Shown: positions 1-9,304 of the stretch, in pieces
Layout: every line of letters begins with the position of its first letter
How positions within the stretch are numbered: the stretch's first letter is position 1
Assembly (NCBI GenBank): GCA_024692825.1
Contig: JAILMB010000176.1
Span: 1-42,789 of the forward strand
Length of the DNA stretch: 42,789 bases
Reading direction: 5' to 3'
Source of the DNA: Lachnospiraceae bacterium
GTDB taxonomy: Bacteria > Bacillota > Clostridia > Lachnospirales > Lachnospiraceae
Notes under the pieces: model-generated
What the model was told of the DNA's origin: nothing
Seen by the model: the letters and a program-made list of their open reading frames with translations, nothing else
Database searches by the model: none
Translations under genes and position numbers: made by a program

Positions 1-156
1 GGACAAAATGAGGAAGAAGAACACACAGTTTCTGTTCGAAGCAGATTCGAAGGTGATGAAGGAGTGAAGCCATTGGCTGACTTTGTAAATCAGATTTGTG
101 AAGAGATTCGAACAAAAGAAATCCGTAAGGAAAACCCAGAATTAAAAAACAAATAA
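1..156 (+). CDS. thrS: Threonyl-tRNA synthetase, C-terminal fragment (5' truncated by window)
   Basis: Open frame 1 from base 1 to TAA 154-156: GQNEEEEHTVSVRSRFEGDEGVKPLADFVNQICEEIRTKEIRKENPELKNK, resembling the ThrRS anticodon-binding C-terminus (…VSVRSR..GD.G…). Confidence 0.8.
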   Translation, partial: GQNEEEEHTVSVRSRFEGDEGVKPLADFVNQICEEIRTKEIRKENPELKNK

Positions 157-166
157 GGAAGTACTT

Positions 167-1285
167 ATGAAAAAATATGCTTATATTTTATCTCTTGCAT
201 TAGTTATAATGCTCTCTGTTTGTGCATGTAAGGATAAGGAGGAGGAAACTCCAAAAGATCCTACTGCAGAAGTAGAGGAAGAGGTAATCCTATACCCAGA
301 ACTTTCCATTCAAGAGCTCCAGGTGTACGCTCTTGAAAATGATGGAGAGGCTGCCTATTATTTAGGTCGCATTTATGATTATGGTTTAATGGATGAAAGT
401 CAAAACTTCCAGGAAGCATTAAAGTGGTATCAGGTGTCTGCGGACAATGGATTTGGTCAAGGCTATATGGGTCTTGGTTACATGTATCTCAGTGGATGTG
501 GCGTAGAAAAAAACTATGATACAGCCAAAGAATGTTTCCAAAATGCAATTAAAGCAAATTGCATGGAAGGCTATGTTGGAATTGCCCGATGCATTCTCGA
601 ACAGGAAGATACTGAAAACTATCACACAGTTTACGTAAATATCCGCAAGGCTTGCGATGAAAAATTATTAGATGGCTATTATTACATGGGGTATTTATAT
701 GAAAAAGGTATCGAAGTTACAGAGGATGTTACAAAGGCTGCAAAATACTACGAATTAGTGAGTGAATCAGACAGTACTGAAGTAAACGATCAGTATGCCA
801 TAAATTCAGCAAATACCAGATTGGGTTATTTATATGCCAAAGGCTTGCTTGGAGAAGTGGATGGAGAAACCGCCATATCTTATTTTGACAAGGCAGCAAC
901 AAATGAGTTTGCGCAAGCGCAGTATTATCTTGGTATTATGTATGAAATGGGTCAGGGCGTAGATAGAGATTATGAAAAGGCTTTGGCATATTTTGAACAA
1001 GCTGCAGCAAATGATTATGCACCGGCTCTTAGTCAAATTGGGTATATTTACTTCAATGGACGTGGAGTTGACACTGACTATGAACAGGCAGTGTATTATG
1101 AAAAATTAGCAGCTGCCCAGGGATATGTTCCGGCTCAGATTAACTTAGGTTATATGTATGAGAATGGAATTGGGGTAGAATTGAATTTGGAGACGGCTTT
1201 AGCTTATTATAAAATGGCCGAAGAGAGTGATTACGAGGGAGCTGAAGAGGCTGTTACCAGAATTGAGAATCTTTTGGTAAATTAG
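167..1285 (+). CDS. Sel1-repeat (SLR/TPR-like) lipoprotein
   Basis: N-terminal signal peptide with Cys (LSVCAC); repeated A..YLG.MYE.G.GV..DYEKAL.YF..AA motifs. Confidence 0.88.
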   Translation: MKKYAYILSLALVIMLSVCACKDKEEETPKDPTAEVEEEVILYPELSIQELQVYALENDGEAAYYLGRIYDYGLMDESQNFQEALKWYQVSADNGFGQGYMGLGYMYLSGCGVEKNYDTAKECFQNAIKANCMEGYVGIARCILEQEDTENYHTVYVNIRKACDEKLLDGYYYMGYLYEKGIEVTEDVTKAAKYYELVSESDSTEVNDQYAINSANTRLGYLYAKGLLGEVDGETAISYFDKAATNEFAQAQYYLGIMYEMGQGVDRDYEKALAYFEQAAANDYAPALSQIGYIYFNGRGVDTDYEQAVYYEKLAAAQGYVPAQINLGYMYENGIGVELNLETALAYYKMAEESDYEGAEEAVTRIENLLVN

Positions 1286-1300
1286 TTTTTGAGTATTGGT

Positions 1301-2677
1301 ATGAAAAAAGTAGCAGTAAGCATTTGTACTGTGTTATTTGCCTTTTGTTTGATTGCCTGTGGACAACATCAGATTTCGGAAACGAAGGAAGAAAAAGGAG
1401 AAATCCCCACAGAAGACAGACAGATAGAAGAATTAACAGATGCGGTGGATGTGATTTTAGAATCTGCCACAGCAGAGTTCATTGGAAATTATCCGGTGAC
1501 AGAAGGATTCTTTTATTGGGTGGCAAATACATATGGTTCCGATGTGATTTTTGACATTGTAAATAAAGGCGATGTTTCTGATAAAGAAATATGGTTTGAT
1601 GCCACCGGCAATAGTATTTATGTTCTGTGGCAGGGTTATTGTGATGCCACGGGATTGGATGCTTATGACTATTCTCGTATCAATTACATTACAACCAATG
1701 AAGAGGATGTGATTTCATTTGATTTCAGCGGAGATGTAAATCTTTGTGAAGAGGCTGCCACTACCATTTACATGGATCAGCAGACAAATGGAATACTGGA
1801 TTGTTTTTCCTCTGATTTATTAGAGGAGATGCAACAAACAGACGTCCTTGTCATCAATAATGAATTCTGTTATTCCACTAGAGGTACTCCGATTGCCGGA
1901 AAGGCCTATACTTTCCGGGCAAATCCAGAGAGGGTGAATTCCCTTTTGGCACTAGGTACAGATTTAGTTACCTTAGCCAACAATCATGTTTGGGACTATG
2001 GACTGGATGCCTTAAACGACACCATGGATACTTTAAGTTATTGTAATCTTGATTATGTTGGTGCAGGAAAGAATTTAACAGAAGCCTGTCGCCCACAGTA
2101 TTACATAGCCAATGGAAGAAAAATAGCCATAGTGGATGCGACGCAAATTGAGCGTTCTTATACCTATACAAAACAGGCGACTTTAGACACCCCCGGGGTA
2201 TTAAAGACTTTGGATTCGAAGCTTTATTGTCAGGTGATTCGTGAAGCAAAAGAAAATGCAGACCTTGTAATTGCCTGTGTTCATTGGGGAACAGAGGGAA
2301 ATCTTTTTTATGGACACGATCAGGAAAAGTTGGCAAAAGACTTTGTTTTTGCAGGTGCAGATGCCATTATTGGAGGTCACACCCATTGCCTGCAGGCGGT
2401 GGAATACATAGAAAATGTGCCTGTATTTTATTCCCTTGGAAACTATTGGTTTGCAACTACAAAGAATATGCCAAGTGATTATTACACTGGTTTAGCAAGA
2501 CTTGAAATCAATAAGGATTTAGAAATCAATTTGAAGTTTATTCCTTGCCAGTTTTCAAAAGGTGTTACCTCTATGCTTACTGGAGACGAGGCAAAAACGG
2601 AATATGAATTCCTTGAAAAATTATCAGAAACAACGACAATTTCCGATGACGGAGTAATAAATAGAAAACAAAAATAA
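1301..2677 (+). CDS. CapA/PgsA-family (capsule/poly-gamma-glutamate synthesis-like) metallophosphatase lipoprotein
   Basis: Lipobox LIAC; FSGDVNL, LVTLANNHVWDYG, HWGTE, GGHTHCLQ and SLGNYWF motifs of the CapA family; ATG 1301 preferred to TTG 1289 of the ORF track. Confidence 0.85.
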   Translation: MKKVAVSICTVLFAFCLIACGQHQISETKEEKGEIPTEDRQIEELTDAVDVILESATAEFIGNYPVTEGFFYWVANTYGSDVIFDIVNKGDVSDKEIWFDATGNSIYVLWQGYCDATGLDAYDYSRINYITTNEEDVISFDFSGDVNLCEEAATTIYMDQQTNGILDCFSSDLLEEMQQTDVLVINNEFCYSTRGTPIAGKAYTFRANPERVNSLLALGTDLVTLANNHVWDYGLDALNDTMDTLSYCNLDYVGAGKNLTEACRPQYYIANGRKIAIVDATQIERSYTYTKQATLDTPGVLKTLDSKLYCQVIREAKENADLVIACVHWGTEGNLFYGHDQEKLAKDFVFAGADAIIGGHTHCLQAVEYIENVPVFYSLGNYWFATTKNMPSDYYTGLARLEINKDLEINLKFIPCQFSKGVTSMLTGDEAKTEYEFLEKLSETTTISDDGVINRKQK

Positions 2678-2688
2678 AGGAGATAAAA

Positions 2689-4227
2689 ATGAGTAAGAAA
2701 CCTACCGTATTAATGATTTTGGATGGATTTGGAATTAATGAGAATCCAGAAGCAAATGCCATTGCAATGGCAAACACACCTGTAATCGATGGATTAAAGG
2801 AGACCTATCCTTGTGTAAAGGGATATGCATCTGGTCTTTCTGTTGGTCTTCCTGATGGACAGATGGGAAATTCAGAAGTAGGTCATATGAATATGGGTGC
2901 AGGTAGAATCGTATACCAGGAACTTACCCGTATTTCAAAAGAAATTGAAGATGGTGATTTCTATAATAACGAAGCATTAAAACATGCATTTGAAAATGCA
3001 AAGAAGAATAACACAGCGGTTCATATGTTTGGTTTAATGTCTGATGGTGGTGTTCATTCTCACAATACCCATGTTTATGGACTTCTTGAAATGGCTAAAA
3101 GAGAAGGTGTAGATAAGGTTTATGTACATTGCTTCTTAGATGGTCGTGATACAGCACCTACAAGTGGTATTACTTTTGTAAAAGCATTAGAAGATAAGAT
3201 GAAAGAACTTGGTGTTGGTAAGGTAGCTACTTTATCAGGACGTTTCTATGCTATGGATAGAGATAACAGATGGGATCGTGTAGAAAAGGCATATCAGAAC
3301 CTTACATTAGGTAATGGTGTAGCTGCTACATCTGCTACAGAGGCACTTCAGGCTTCTTACGACGCAGATACTACAGATGAATTTGTTTTACCTACAACTA
3401 TCATGGAAAATGGTGCACCTGTTGGCTTAATCTCTGATGGCGATAGTGTTATTAACTTCAACTTCCGTCCAGACCGTGCAAGAGAAATTACAAGAACATT
3501 CTGCATGGATGACTTTGACGGATTTGATCGTGGTGATAGAAAGAAAGTAACCTATGTTTGCTTTACAGAATATGATGTAACAATTCCAAATAAGGAAGTT
3601 GCCTTCAAGAAGGTTGAACTTAAAAATACCTTTGGTGAATTCTTGGCTGCAAATGGAAAAACACAGGCTCGTATTGCTGAAACAGAGAAATACGCTCATG
3701 TAACTTTCTTCTTCAATGGTGGTGTAGAAGAACCAAACGAAGGAGAAGATCGTATCCTGGTTAAATCTCCAAAGGTTGCTACCTATGATTTACAGCCAGA
3801 GATGAGTGCTCCTGAAGTATGCGACAAGCTTTGTGATGCTATCCGTTCTGATAAATATGATGTAATTATTATTAACTTTGCAAACCCTGATATGGTTGGA
3901 CATACAGGAGTAATTGAAGCAGCAGTTAAGGCTGTTGAAACAGTAGATGCTTGTGTTGGTAAAGCAGTAGAAGCATTGAAAGAAGTTGACGGAACAATGT
4001 TTATTTGTGCCGATCACGGTAACTGTGAAATGATGGTAGATTATGAGACAGGAGAACCTTGGACTGCTCATACTACAAATCCAGTTCCTTTCATTCTTGT
4101 AAATGCAGATCCTGCTTATAAGTTGGCTGAAAATGGTAGACTTTGCGATATTATTCCTACCATGATTGAACTTATGGGTATGGAACAACCTGCTGAAATG
4201 ACAGGAAAGTCATTACTTATCAAATAA
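2689..4227 (+). CDS. gpmI: 2,3-bisphosphoglycerate-independent phosphoglycerate mutase
   Basis: LMILDGFGIN, GNSEVGHMNMGAGRIVYQ, HCFLDGRDTAP, ADHGNCE motifs; 512 aa; AAGGAG SD. Confidence 0.97.
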   Translation: MSKKPTVLMILDGFGINENPEANAIAMANTPVIDGLKETYPCVKGYASGLSVGLPDGQMGNSEVGHMNMGAGRIVYQELTRISKEIEDGDFYNNEALKHAFENAKKNNTAVHMFGLMSDGGVHSHNTHVYGLLEMAKREGVDKVYVHCFLDGRDTAPTSGITFVKALEDKMKELGVGKVATLSGRFYAMDRDNRWDRVEKAYQNLTLGNGVAATSATEALQASYDADTTDEFVLPTTIMENGAPVGLISDGDSVINFNFRPDRAREITRTFCMDDFDGFDRGDRKKVTYVCFTEYDVTIPNKEVAFKKVELKNTFGEFLAANGKTQARIAETEKYAHVTFFFNGGVEEPNEGEDRILVKSPKVATYDLQPEMSAPEVCDKLCDAIRSDKYDVIIINFANPDMVGHTGVIEAAVKAVETVDACVGKAVEALKEVDGTMFICADHGNCEMMVDYETGEPWTAHTTNPVPFILVNADPAYKLAENGRLCDIIPTMIELMGMEQPAEMTGKSLLIK

Positions 4228-4282
4228 GTAATTTGACATAAATAAAATGTATGAACTAAGAAGTATGGAAAAGGAGAAAAAA

Positions 4283-5158
4283 ATGGCTGATTTGAAACCC
4301 ATGAAAGAAGGAAAAGTACGAGAGGTATATGATAACGGAGACAGCATTATTATGGTTGCTACGGATCGTATTTCTGCTTTTGATGTAATCTTAAAGAACA
4401 AGATTGTAAACAAAGGCGCAATCCTTACACAGATGTCAAAATTCTGGTTTGACTTTACAAAGGATATTATTCCTAATCATATGATTTCTATTGATGTAGC
4501 TGATATGCCTGAATTCTTCCAGAAAGAAGAATATGATGGTAACTCTATGAAATGTAAGAAGCTTGAAATGCTTCCTGTTGAGTGTATTGTACGTGGTTAC
4601 ATTACAGGAACCGGTTGGGCAAGTTATGAAAAGGATGGAACTGTCTGTGGAATTAAACTTCCAGAAGGATTGACAGAATCTTCTCAGTTACCTGAGCCAA
4701 TTTATACTCCTACTACAAAGGCTGAGATTGGTGATCATGATGAACATATCACATTTGAAGGCACTGTAGAGCTTTTAGAAAAATTATATCCAGGACGTGG
4801 AGAAGAGTTAGCATCTGCATTAAGAGATAACACCATTGCTATCTACAAAAAATGCGCTGAATATGCTAGAAGCCGCGGAATCATCATTGCTGATACAAAG
4901 TTTGAGTTCGGTTTAGATGAAAACGGAAACGTTGTATTAGGAGATGAAATGTTAACACCTGATAGTTCACGTTTCTGGCCTGTAGAAGGATACGAAGCAG
5001 GAAAGAGTCAGCCATCCTTTGATAAGCAGTTTGTTAGAGATTGGTTAAAAGCAAATCCTGATAGCGATTATCTTTTACCTGATGATGTAATCGAAAAGAC
5101 AATTGAAAAATACAAAGAGGCATATGAACTTTTAACAGGAGAAAAATTTAATGGATAA
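4283..5158 (+). CDS. purC: Phosphoribosylaminoimidazole-succinocarboxamide (SAICAR) synthase
   Basis: KEGKVREVYDNGD, VATDRISAFD, VRGYITGTGWASY; start moved to ATG 4283 behind AAGGAG 4271-4276. Confidence 0.96.
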   Translation: MADLKPMKEGKVREVYDNGDSIIMVATDRISAFDVILKNKIVNKGAILTQMSKFWFDFTKDIIPNHMISIDVADMPEFFQKEEYDGNSMKCKKLEMLPVECIVRGYITGTGWASYEKDGTVCGIKLPEGLTESSQLPEPIYTPTTKAEIGDHDEHITFEGTVELLEKLYPGRGEELASALRDNTIAIYKKCAEYARSRGIIIADTKFEFGLDENGNVVLGDEMLTPDSSRFWPVEGYEAGKSQPSFDKQFVRDWLKANPDSDYLLPDDVIEKTIEKYKEAYELLTGEKFNG

Positions 5159-6566
5159 TTTGCACGAGGAATGTGGTGTCTTTGGAATCTATGATTTAGA
5201 CGGAGCTGATGTAGCAAGAACGATTTACTATGGTTTGTTTGCGCTACAGCACAGAGGACAGGAAAGCGCTGGTATCGCAGTAAGCGATACCAACGGTCCA
5301 AAGGGAAAGGTAGATTCCTATAAAGACATGGGCCTTGTGAACGAGGCATTTGTGGGAGATAGTTTAGATAAACTTAAGGGAAACCTCGGAGTTGGTCATG
5401 TTCGTTATTCTACGGCAGGGGAATCAACACGAGAAAATGCACAACCATTAGTAATCAATTATGTGAAGGGAATCTTGGGATTAGCTCATAATGGTAACCT
5501 AATTAATGCCAATGAACTTCGTGAGGAATTATCACAAACGGGAGCTATTTTCCAGACCACCATTGATACAGAGACCATTGCTTATTTAATTGCCAGAGAG
5601 CGTTTAAATTGTAACAGCGTGGAAGAAGCTGTCGGATTGGTTACAAAGAAAATTAAGGGAGCCTATTCCCTTGTTGTTATGAGTCCGAGAAAGTTAATCG
5701 GTGCTAGAGATCCGTTTGGATTTAAACCACTTTGCTTAGGAAAACGTGATAATGCTTACATTTTTGCATCAGAAACCTGTGCACTTGATACCATTGGTGC
5801 TGAGTTTATCCGTGATGTTCGACCTGGTGAGATTGTAACCATTACAAAAGATGGTGAAATTATTTCAGATACATCTCATTGCTTAGATGAGAAAAAAGAG
5901 GCTCGTTGTATTTTTGAGCATATATATTTCTCTAGACCGGATTCCTACATTGATGGAATTTCTGTTTATGAAGCAAGATTGAAAGCAGGACGTTTTTTGG
6001 CTATGGATTCTCCAGTAGAAGCTGATTTGGTAGTTGGTGTTCCTGAATCAGGAAATGCTGCCGCTATGGGATACGCCCAGGAAAGCGGAATTCCTTATGG
6101 AACAGCCTTCGTAAAAAATACTTACGTAGGAAGAACCTTCATTAAACCAAAGCAGAGCGCGAGAGAATCTTCCGTTCGTGTAAAATTAAATGTCCTTCGT
6201 CAAGCAGTGAAGGGCAAGAGAATCATTATGATTGATGACTCTATTGTTCGAGGTACAACCTCAGATCGTATTGTAAATATGTTAAAAGAAGCTGGAGCAA
6301 AAGAGGTTCACGTTCGTATTTCTTCTCCGCCATTTTTATGGCCATGCTATTTTGGTACGGACATTCCTGTTAGAGAACAGCTGATTGCTTATAACAGATC
6401 TATCGAAGATATTCGAAAGATTATCGGCGCAGACTCTTTGGCATATTTAGAGATTAATCGTTTAGATGAAATGGTAAATCATCAGGGCATTTGCAAAGGA
6501 TGCTTTACTGGTGAATATCCGTTAGAACCTCCAAAAGAGGATATCCGCGGAGAATTTGAAGCATAA
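5151..6566 (+). CDS. purF: Amidophosphoribosyltransferase
   Basis: EECGVFGIYD N-terminal nucleophile Cys after a short propeptide, RHRGQESAGI-type motif, PRTase IIMIDDSIVRGTTS; Cys pattern consistent with the Fe-S-type PurF; overlaps purC by 8 nt. Confidence 0.97.
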   Translation: MDNLHEECGVFGIYDLDGADVARTIYYGLFALQHRGQESAGIAVSDTNGPKGKVDSYKDMGLVNEAFVGDSLDKLKGNLGVGHVRYSTAGESTRENAQPLVINYVKGILGLAHNGNLINANELREELSQTGAIFQTTIDTETIAYLIARERLNCNSVEEAVGLVTKKIKGAYSLVVMSPRKLIGARDPFGFKPLCLGKRDNAYIFASETCALDTIGAEFIRDVRPGEIVTITKDGEIISDTSHCLDEKKEARCIFEHIYFSRPDSYIDGISVYEARLKAGRFLAMDSPVEADLVVGVPESGNAAAMGYAQESGIPYGTAFVKNTYVGRTFIKPKQSARESSVRVKLNVLRQAVKGKRIIMIDDSIVRGTTSDRIVNMLKEAGAKEVHVRISSPPFLWPCYFGTDIPVREQLIAYNRSIEDIRKIIGADSLAYLEINRLDEMVNHQGICKGCFTGEYPLEPPKEDIRGEFEA

Positions 6567-6584
6567 AGAAAAGGAGATTATGAA

Positions 6585-8036
6585 ATGGGAACAGATCGCT
6601 ATACAAGCCCCTTGTCAGAACGTTATGCGAGTAAGGAAATGCAGTATATCTTTTCACAGGATAAAAAGTTTAAAACCTGGAGAGAACTCTGGATTGCATT
6701 GGCTGAAACTGAGATGGAATTAGGTCTTTCTGAGGATGGAAAGCCTGTTATTACTCAGGAAATGATCGATGAGTTAAAAGCTCATAAAGATGAAATTAAC
6801 TATGATGTTGCTAAGGCAAGAGAAAAAGAAGTTCGTCATGATGTTATGAGCCATGTATATGCCTATGGTCAGCTTTGCCCTAAGGCTGCTGGTATTATTC
6901 ACCTAGGTGCTACCTCTTGTTATGTAGGGGATAATACAGATGTTATTATCATGAGAGATGGACTTCGCTTAGTTCGTAAAAAATTATTAAATGTCATTGC
7001 CGAATTGGCAAACTTTGCTGAGAAGTATAAGGATTTACCGACCTTGGCATTTACACATTTTCAGCCTGCTCAGCCTACAACTGTAGGTAAGCGTGCTACT
7101 CTTTGGATCAACGAGTTTATGATGGATTTAGAGGATGTTGATTTCGTCCTTTCTACCATGAAATTATTAGGATCAAAGGGTACCACAGGCACACAGGCAA
7201 GTTTTAAGGAACTCTTTGATGGAAATGATGAAATCATCGATAAGATTGATCCAATGATTGCTGAAAAGATGGGATTTGATCAGTGTTATCCGGTTTCCGG
7301 ACAGACCTACTCTAGAAAATTAGATACTAGAGTGTTAAATGTTCTTGCTGGAATAGCAGCTTCTGCTCATAAGATGTCAAACGACATCCGTTTGCTTCAG
7401 CATTTGAAAGAAGTAGAAGAACCCTTTGAGAAGAATCAGATTGGTTCTTCTGCTATGGCTTATAAGCGCAATCCTATGAGAAGTGAACGTATCGCTTCTT
7501 TGGCAGACTATATTATTTGTGACGCCTTAAATCCTGCAATCATTTCATCTACACAGTGGTTTGAAAGAACCTTAGATGATTCTGCAAATAAGCGTCTTTC
7601 TGTACCAGAAGGATTTTTAGCCTGTGATGGTATGCTTGATTTATGCTTAAACGTAGTAGATGGTCTTGTGGTTTATCCTAAGGTTATTGAAAAGCATATT
7701 ATGGCTGAACTCCCATTTATGGCAACAGAAAACATCATCATGGATGGTGTGAAAAACGGTGGTAACCGCCAGGAATACCATGAACAGATTCGTGTTCGTT
7801 CTATGGAAGCAGGTCGCACCGTAAAAGAAGAAGGAAAGGATAATGACTTGTTAGAGCGTATTGCAAATGACGAGTTCTTCGGTCTTGATCTTGATGATTT
7901 AAAGGCATATATGAATCCTTCATTATACGTTGGACGTTCTCCACGTCAGGTAGAAGTATATCTTCGCGATACTGTTCGCCCTGTACTTGATGCAAATAAG
8001 GATGAACTTGGCCTTACTGCAGAGATTAACGTATAA
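6585..8036 (+). CDS. purB: Adenylosuccinate lyase
   Basis: GSSAMAYKRNPMRSER signature, HLGATSCYVGDNTD; AAGGAG 8 nt upstream. Confidence 0.97.
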   Translation: MGTDRYTSPLSERYASKEMQYIFSQDKKFKTWRELWIALAETEMELGLSEDGKPVITQEMIDELKAHKDEINYDVAKAREKEVRHDVMSHVYAYGQLCPKAAGIIHLGATSCYVGDNTDVIIMRDGLRLVRKKLLNVIAELANFAEKYKDLPTLAFTHFQPAQPTTVGKRATLWINEFMMDLEDVDFVLSTMKLLGSKGTTGTQASFKELFDGNDEIIDKIDPMIAEKMGFDQCYPVSGQTYSRKLDTRVLNVLAGIAASAHKMSNDIRLLQHLKEVEEPFEKNQIGSSAMAYKRNPMRSERIASLADYIICDALNPAIISSTQWFERTLDDSANKRLSVPEGFLACDGMLDLCLNVVDGLVVYPKVIEKHIMAELPFMATENIIMDGVKNGGNRQEYHEQIRVRSMEAGRTVKEEGKDNDLLERIANDEFFGLDLDDLKAYMNPSLYVGRSPRQVEVYLRDTVRPVLDANKDELGLTAEINV

Positions 8037-8070
8037 ACTATAGTTCATTAATAAAAATCTTTATAATAAA

Positions 8071-8110
8071 AAACAGCAGTGATAGTAATATCACTGCTGT
8101 TTTTGTTTTG
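8071..8110. terminator. Rho-independent, probably bidirectional terminator between convergent purB and the PLP gene
   Basis: Perfect stem AAACAGCAGTGATA-gtaa-TATCACTGCTGTTT with T-rich tail on one side and A-rich tract on the other. Confidence 0.9.
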
Positions 8111-8111
8111 T

Positions 8112-9200
8112 CTATCTTGTTAATACATCAATAAGATGCTTGTTATCCTCGTGATTCATAAAGCAGATTCGGATGAATTTGTCATCTAAGAATGGGAAGG
8201 TAGAACAATCCCGAATCATCATTTTTTCACGTATGCATCGATCAAATAATTCAGAAGAAGTCAGGTTTTCATCAAGAATTTTAACTAGCATGAAGTTTCC
8301 ATTTGGATAAAAGGGTTCATATCTTTTGGAATCTGATAATTTCTGGAAACAGTAGTCTCTTTCTTTTGAAATGAGACTTTTTGTTTTTTCGATGTAGTCT
8401 GTATCTGAAAACATAATTCTTCCTGCAATCTCTGCTAAAGAATTAATCATCCATGGATTTTTGTACTGGGTAATGTGGGCCAGTAAATCCGCATTTCCTG
8501 TGATGGCATAGCCTAGTCGAAGTCCTGGAGCAGCAAAGAACTTGGAAGTACCTCTTAGGATAATAATATTGTTGTAATAAGCGGTAAGGGGCACAGAGTT
8601 TACTTCTTCATAGTTTGGAGCAAATTCGATGTAGGTTTCGTCTACCATAACATAGATATCATGTTGCTTACATACGTCTAAAATTACTCGCATATCCTTG
8701 CGATTGATGCAGGTAGAAGTAGGGTTGTTTGGATTGCACAGAATCAGTAAATCAATGTCGTCGTTTAAGTGAGAAGTGAAATCATCTAAATCCAATCCAA
8801 ATCCGTTATGACTGTGGAGGGGATAGTAGGAGCTGCGTCCTCCTTCCAGGGAGATTTCTCTTTCGTATTCAGAATAGGTTGGTCCTAGAATTAATGCCTT
8901 TTTAGGTTTGGTGATTTGAATAAAAAGGGCAATTAATTCGGTAGAGCCGTTTCCTACAATAATATTCTCTTTTTGGGTGCCACAATAGGTTGCAATACAT
9001 TCTCTTAAAGCAGAATATTCGCGGTCTGGGTAAGAGGTAATTGCATCGATGTGATCAGATAATGTCTCTCTCAATTTTGGAGAAATTCCAAGTGGATTTA
9101 CGTTAGCAGAAAAACTAATGATTTCTTCCTTTTTTATGCCATAAATTTTCTCGATTTTTTCAAGGTCACTACCATGAAAATGGTCTTTGTGTTTTATCAT
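8112..9200 (-). CDS. PLP-dependent class I/II aminotransferase-fold enzyme (CobD threonine-phosphate decarboxylase-like / HisC-like)
   Basis: HGSDLEKIEKIYG…FSANVNPLGIS, LCNPNNPTS, VDETYIEF, RGTSKFFAAPGLRLGY (PLP Lys). Confidence 0.82.
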   Translation of the reverse strand: MIKHKDHFHGSDLEKIEKIYGIKKEEIISFSANVNPLGISPKLRETLSDHIDAITSYPDREYSALRECIATYCGTQKENIIVGNGSTELIALFIQITKPKKALILGPTYSEYEREISLEGGRSSYYPLHSHNGFGLDLDDFTSHLNDDIDLLILCNPNNPTSTCINRKDMRVILDVCKQHDIYVMVDETYIEFAPNYEEVNSVPLTAYYNNIIILRGTSKFFAAPGLRLGYAITGNADLLAHITQYKNPWMINSLAEIAGRIMFSDTDYIEKTKSLISKERDYCFQKLSDSKRYEPFYPNGNFMLVKILDENLTSSELFDRCIREKMMIRDCSTFPFLDDKFIRICFMNHEDNKHLIDVLTR

Positions 9201-9217
9201 TTGTTTGCCTCACAAAA

Positions 9218-9246
9218 TTGAATTATAAAACTAAATAGTTTATAAT
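9218..9246 (+). promoter_or_regulatory. Sigma-A-type promoter for the 9305-16146 cassette
   Basis: TTGAAT (9218-9223) - 17 nt - TATAAT (9241-9246). Confidence 0.65.
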
Positions 9247-9263
9247 TCATTATAACTGTTTAG
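9231..9263. repeat. Large imperfect palindrome covering both -10 boxes
   Basis: CTAAATAGTTTATAAT-TC-ATTATAA-CTGTTTAG; core TTATAATTCATTATAA is a perfect inverted repeat around TC. Confidence 0.75.
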
Positions 9264-9276
9264 ATTGGAAAATCAA
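9249..9276 (-). promoter_or_regulatory. Sigma-A-type promoter for the divergent PLP-enzyme gene
   Basis: On minus strand TTGATT (9276-9271) - 16 nt - TATAAT (9254-9249). Confidence 0.6.
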
Positions 9277-9304
9277 CGGAATATCTGCGGTTAGGAGACT
9301 GAAA

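Noticed and set aside
4233-4282. TTGACA at 4233-4238 as a purC promoter
   Set aside because: No acceptable -10 at 16-18 nt spacing and no PurBox or riboswitch-like structure recognised; purC may be read from upstream
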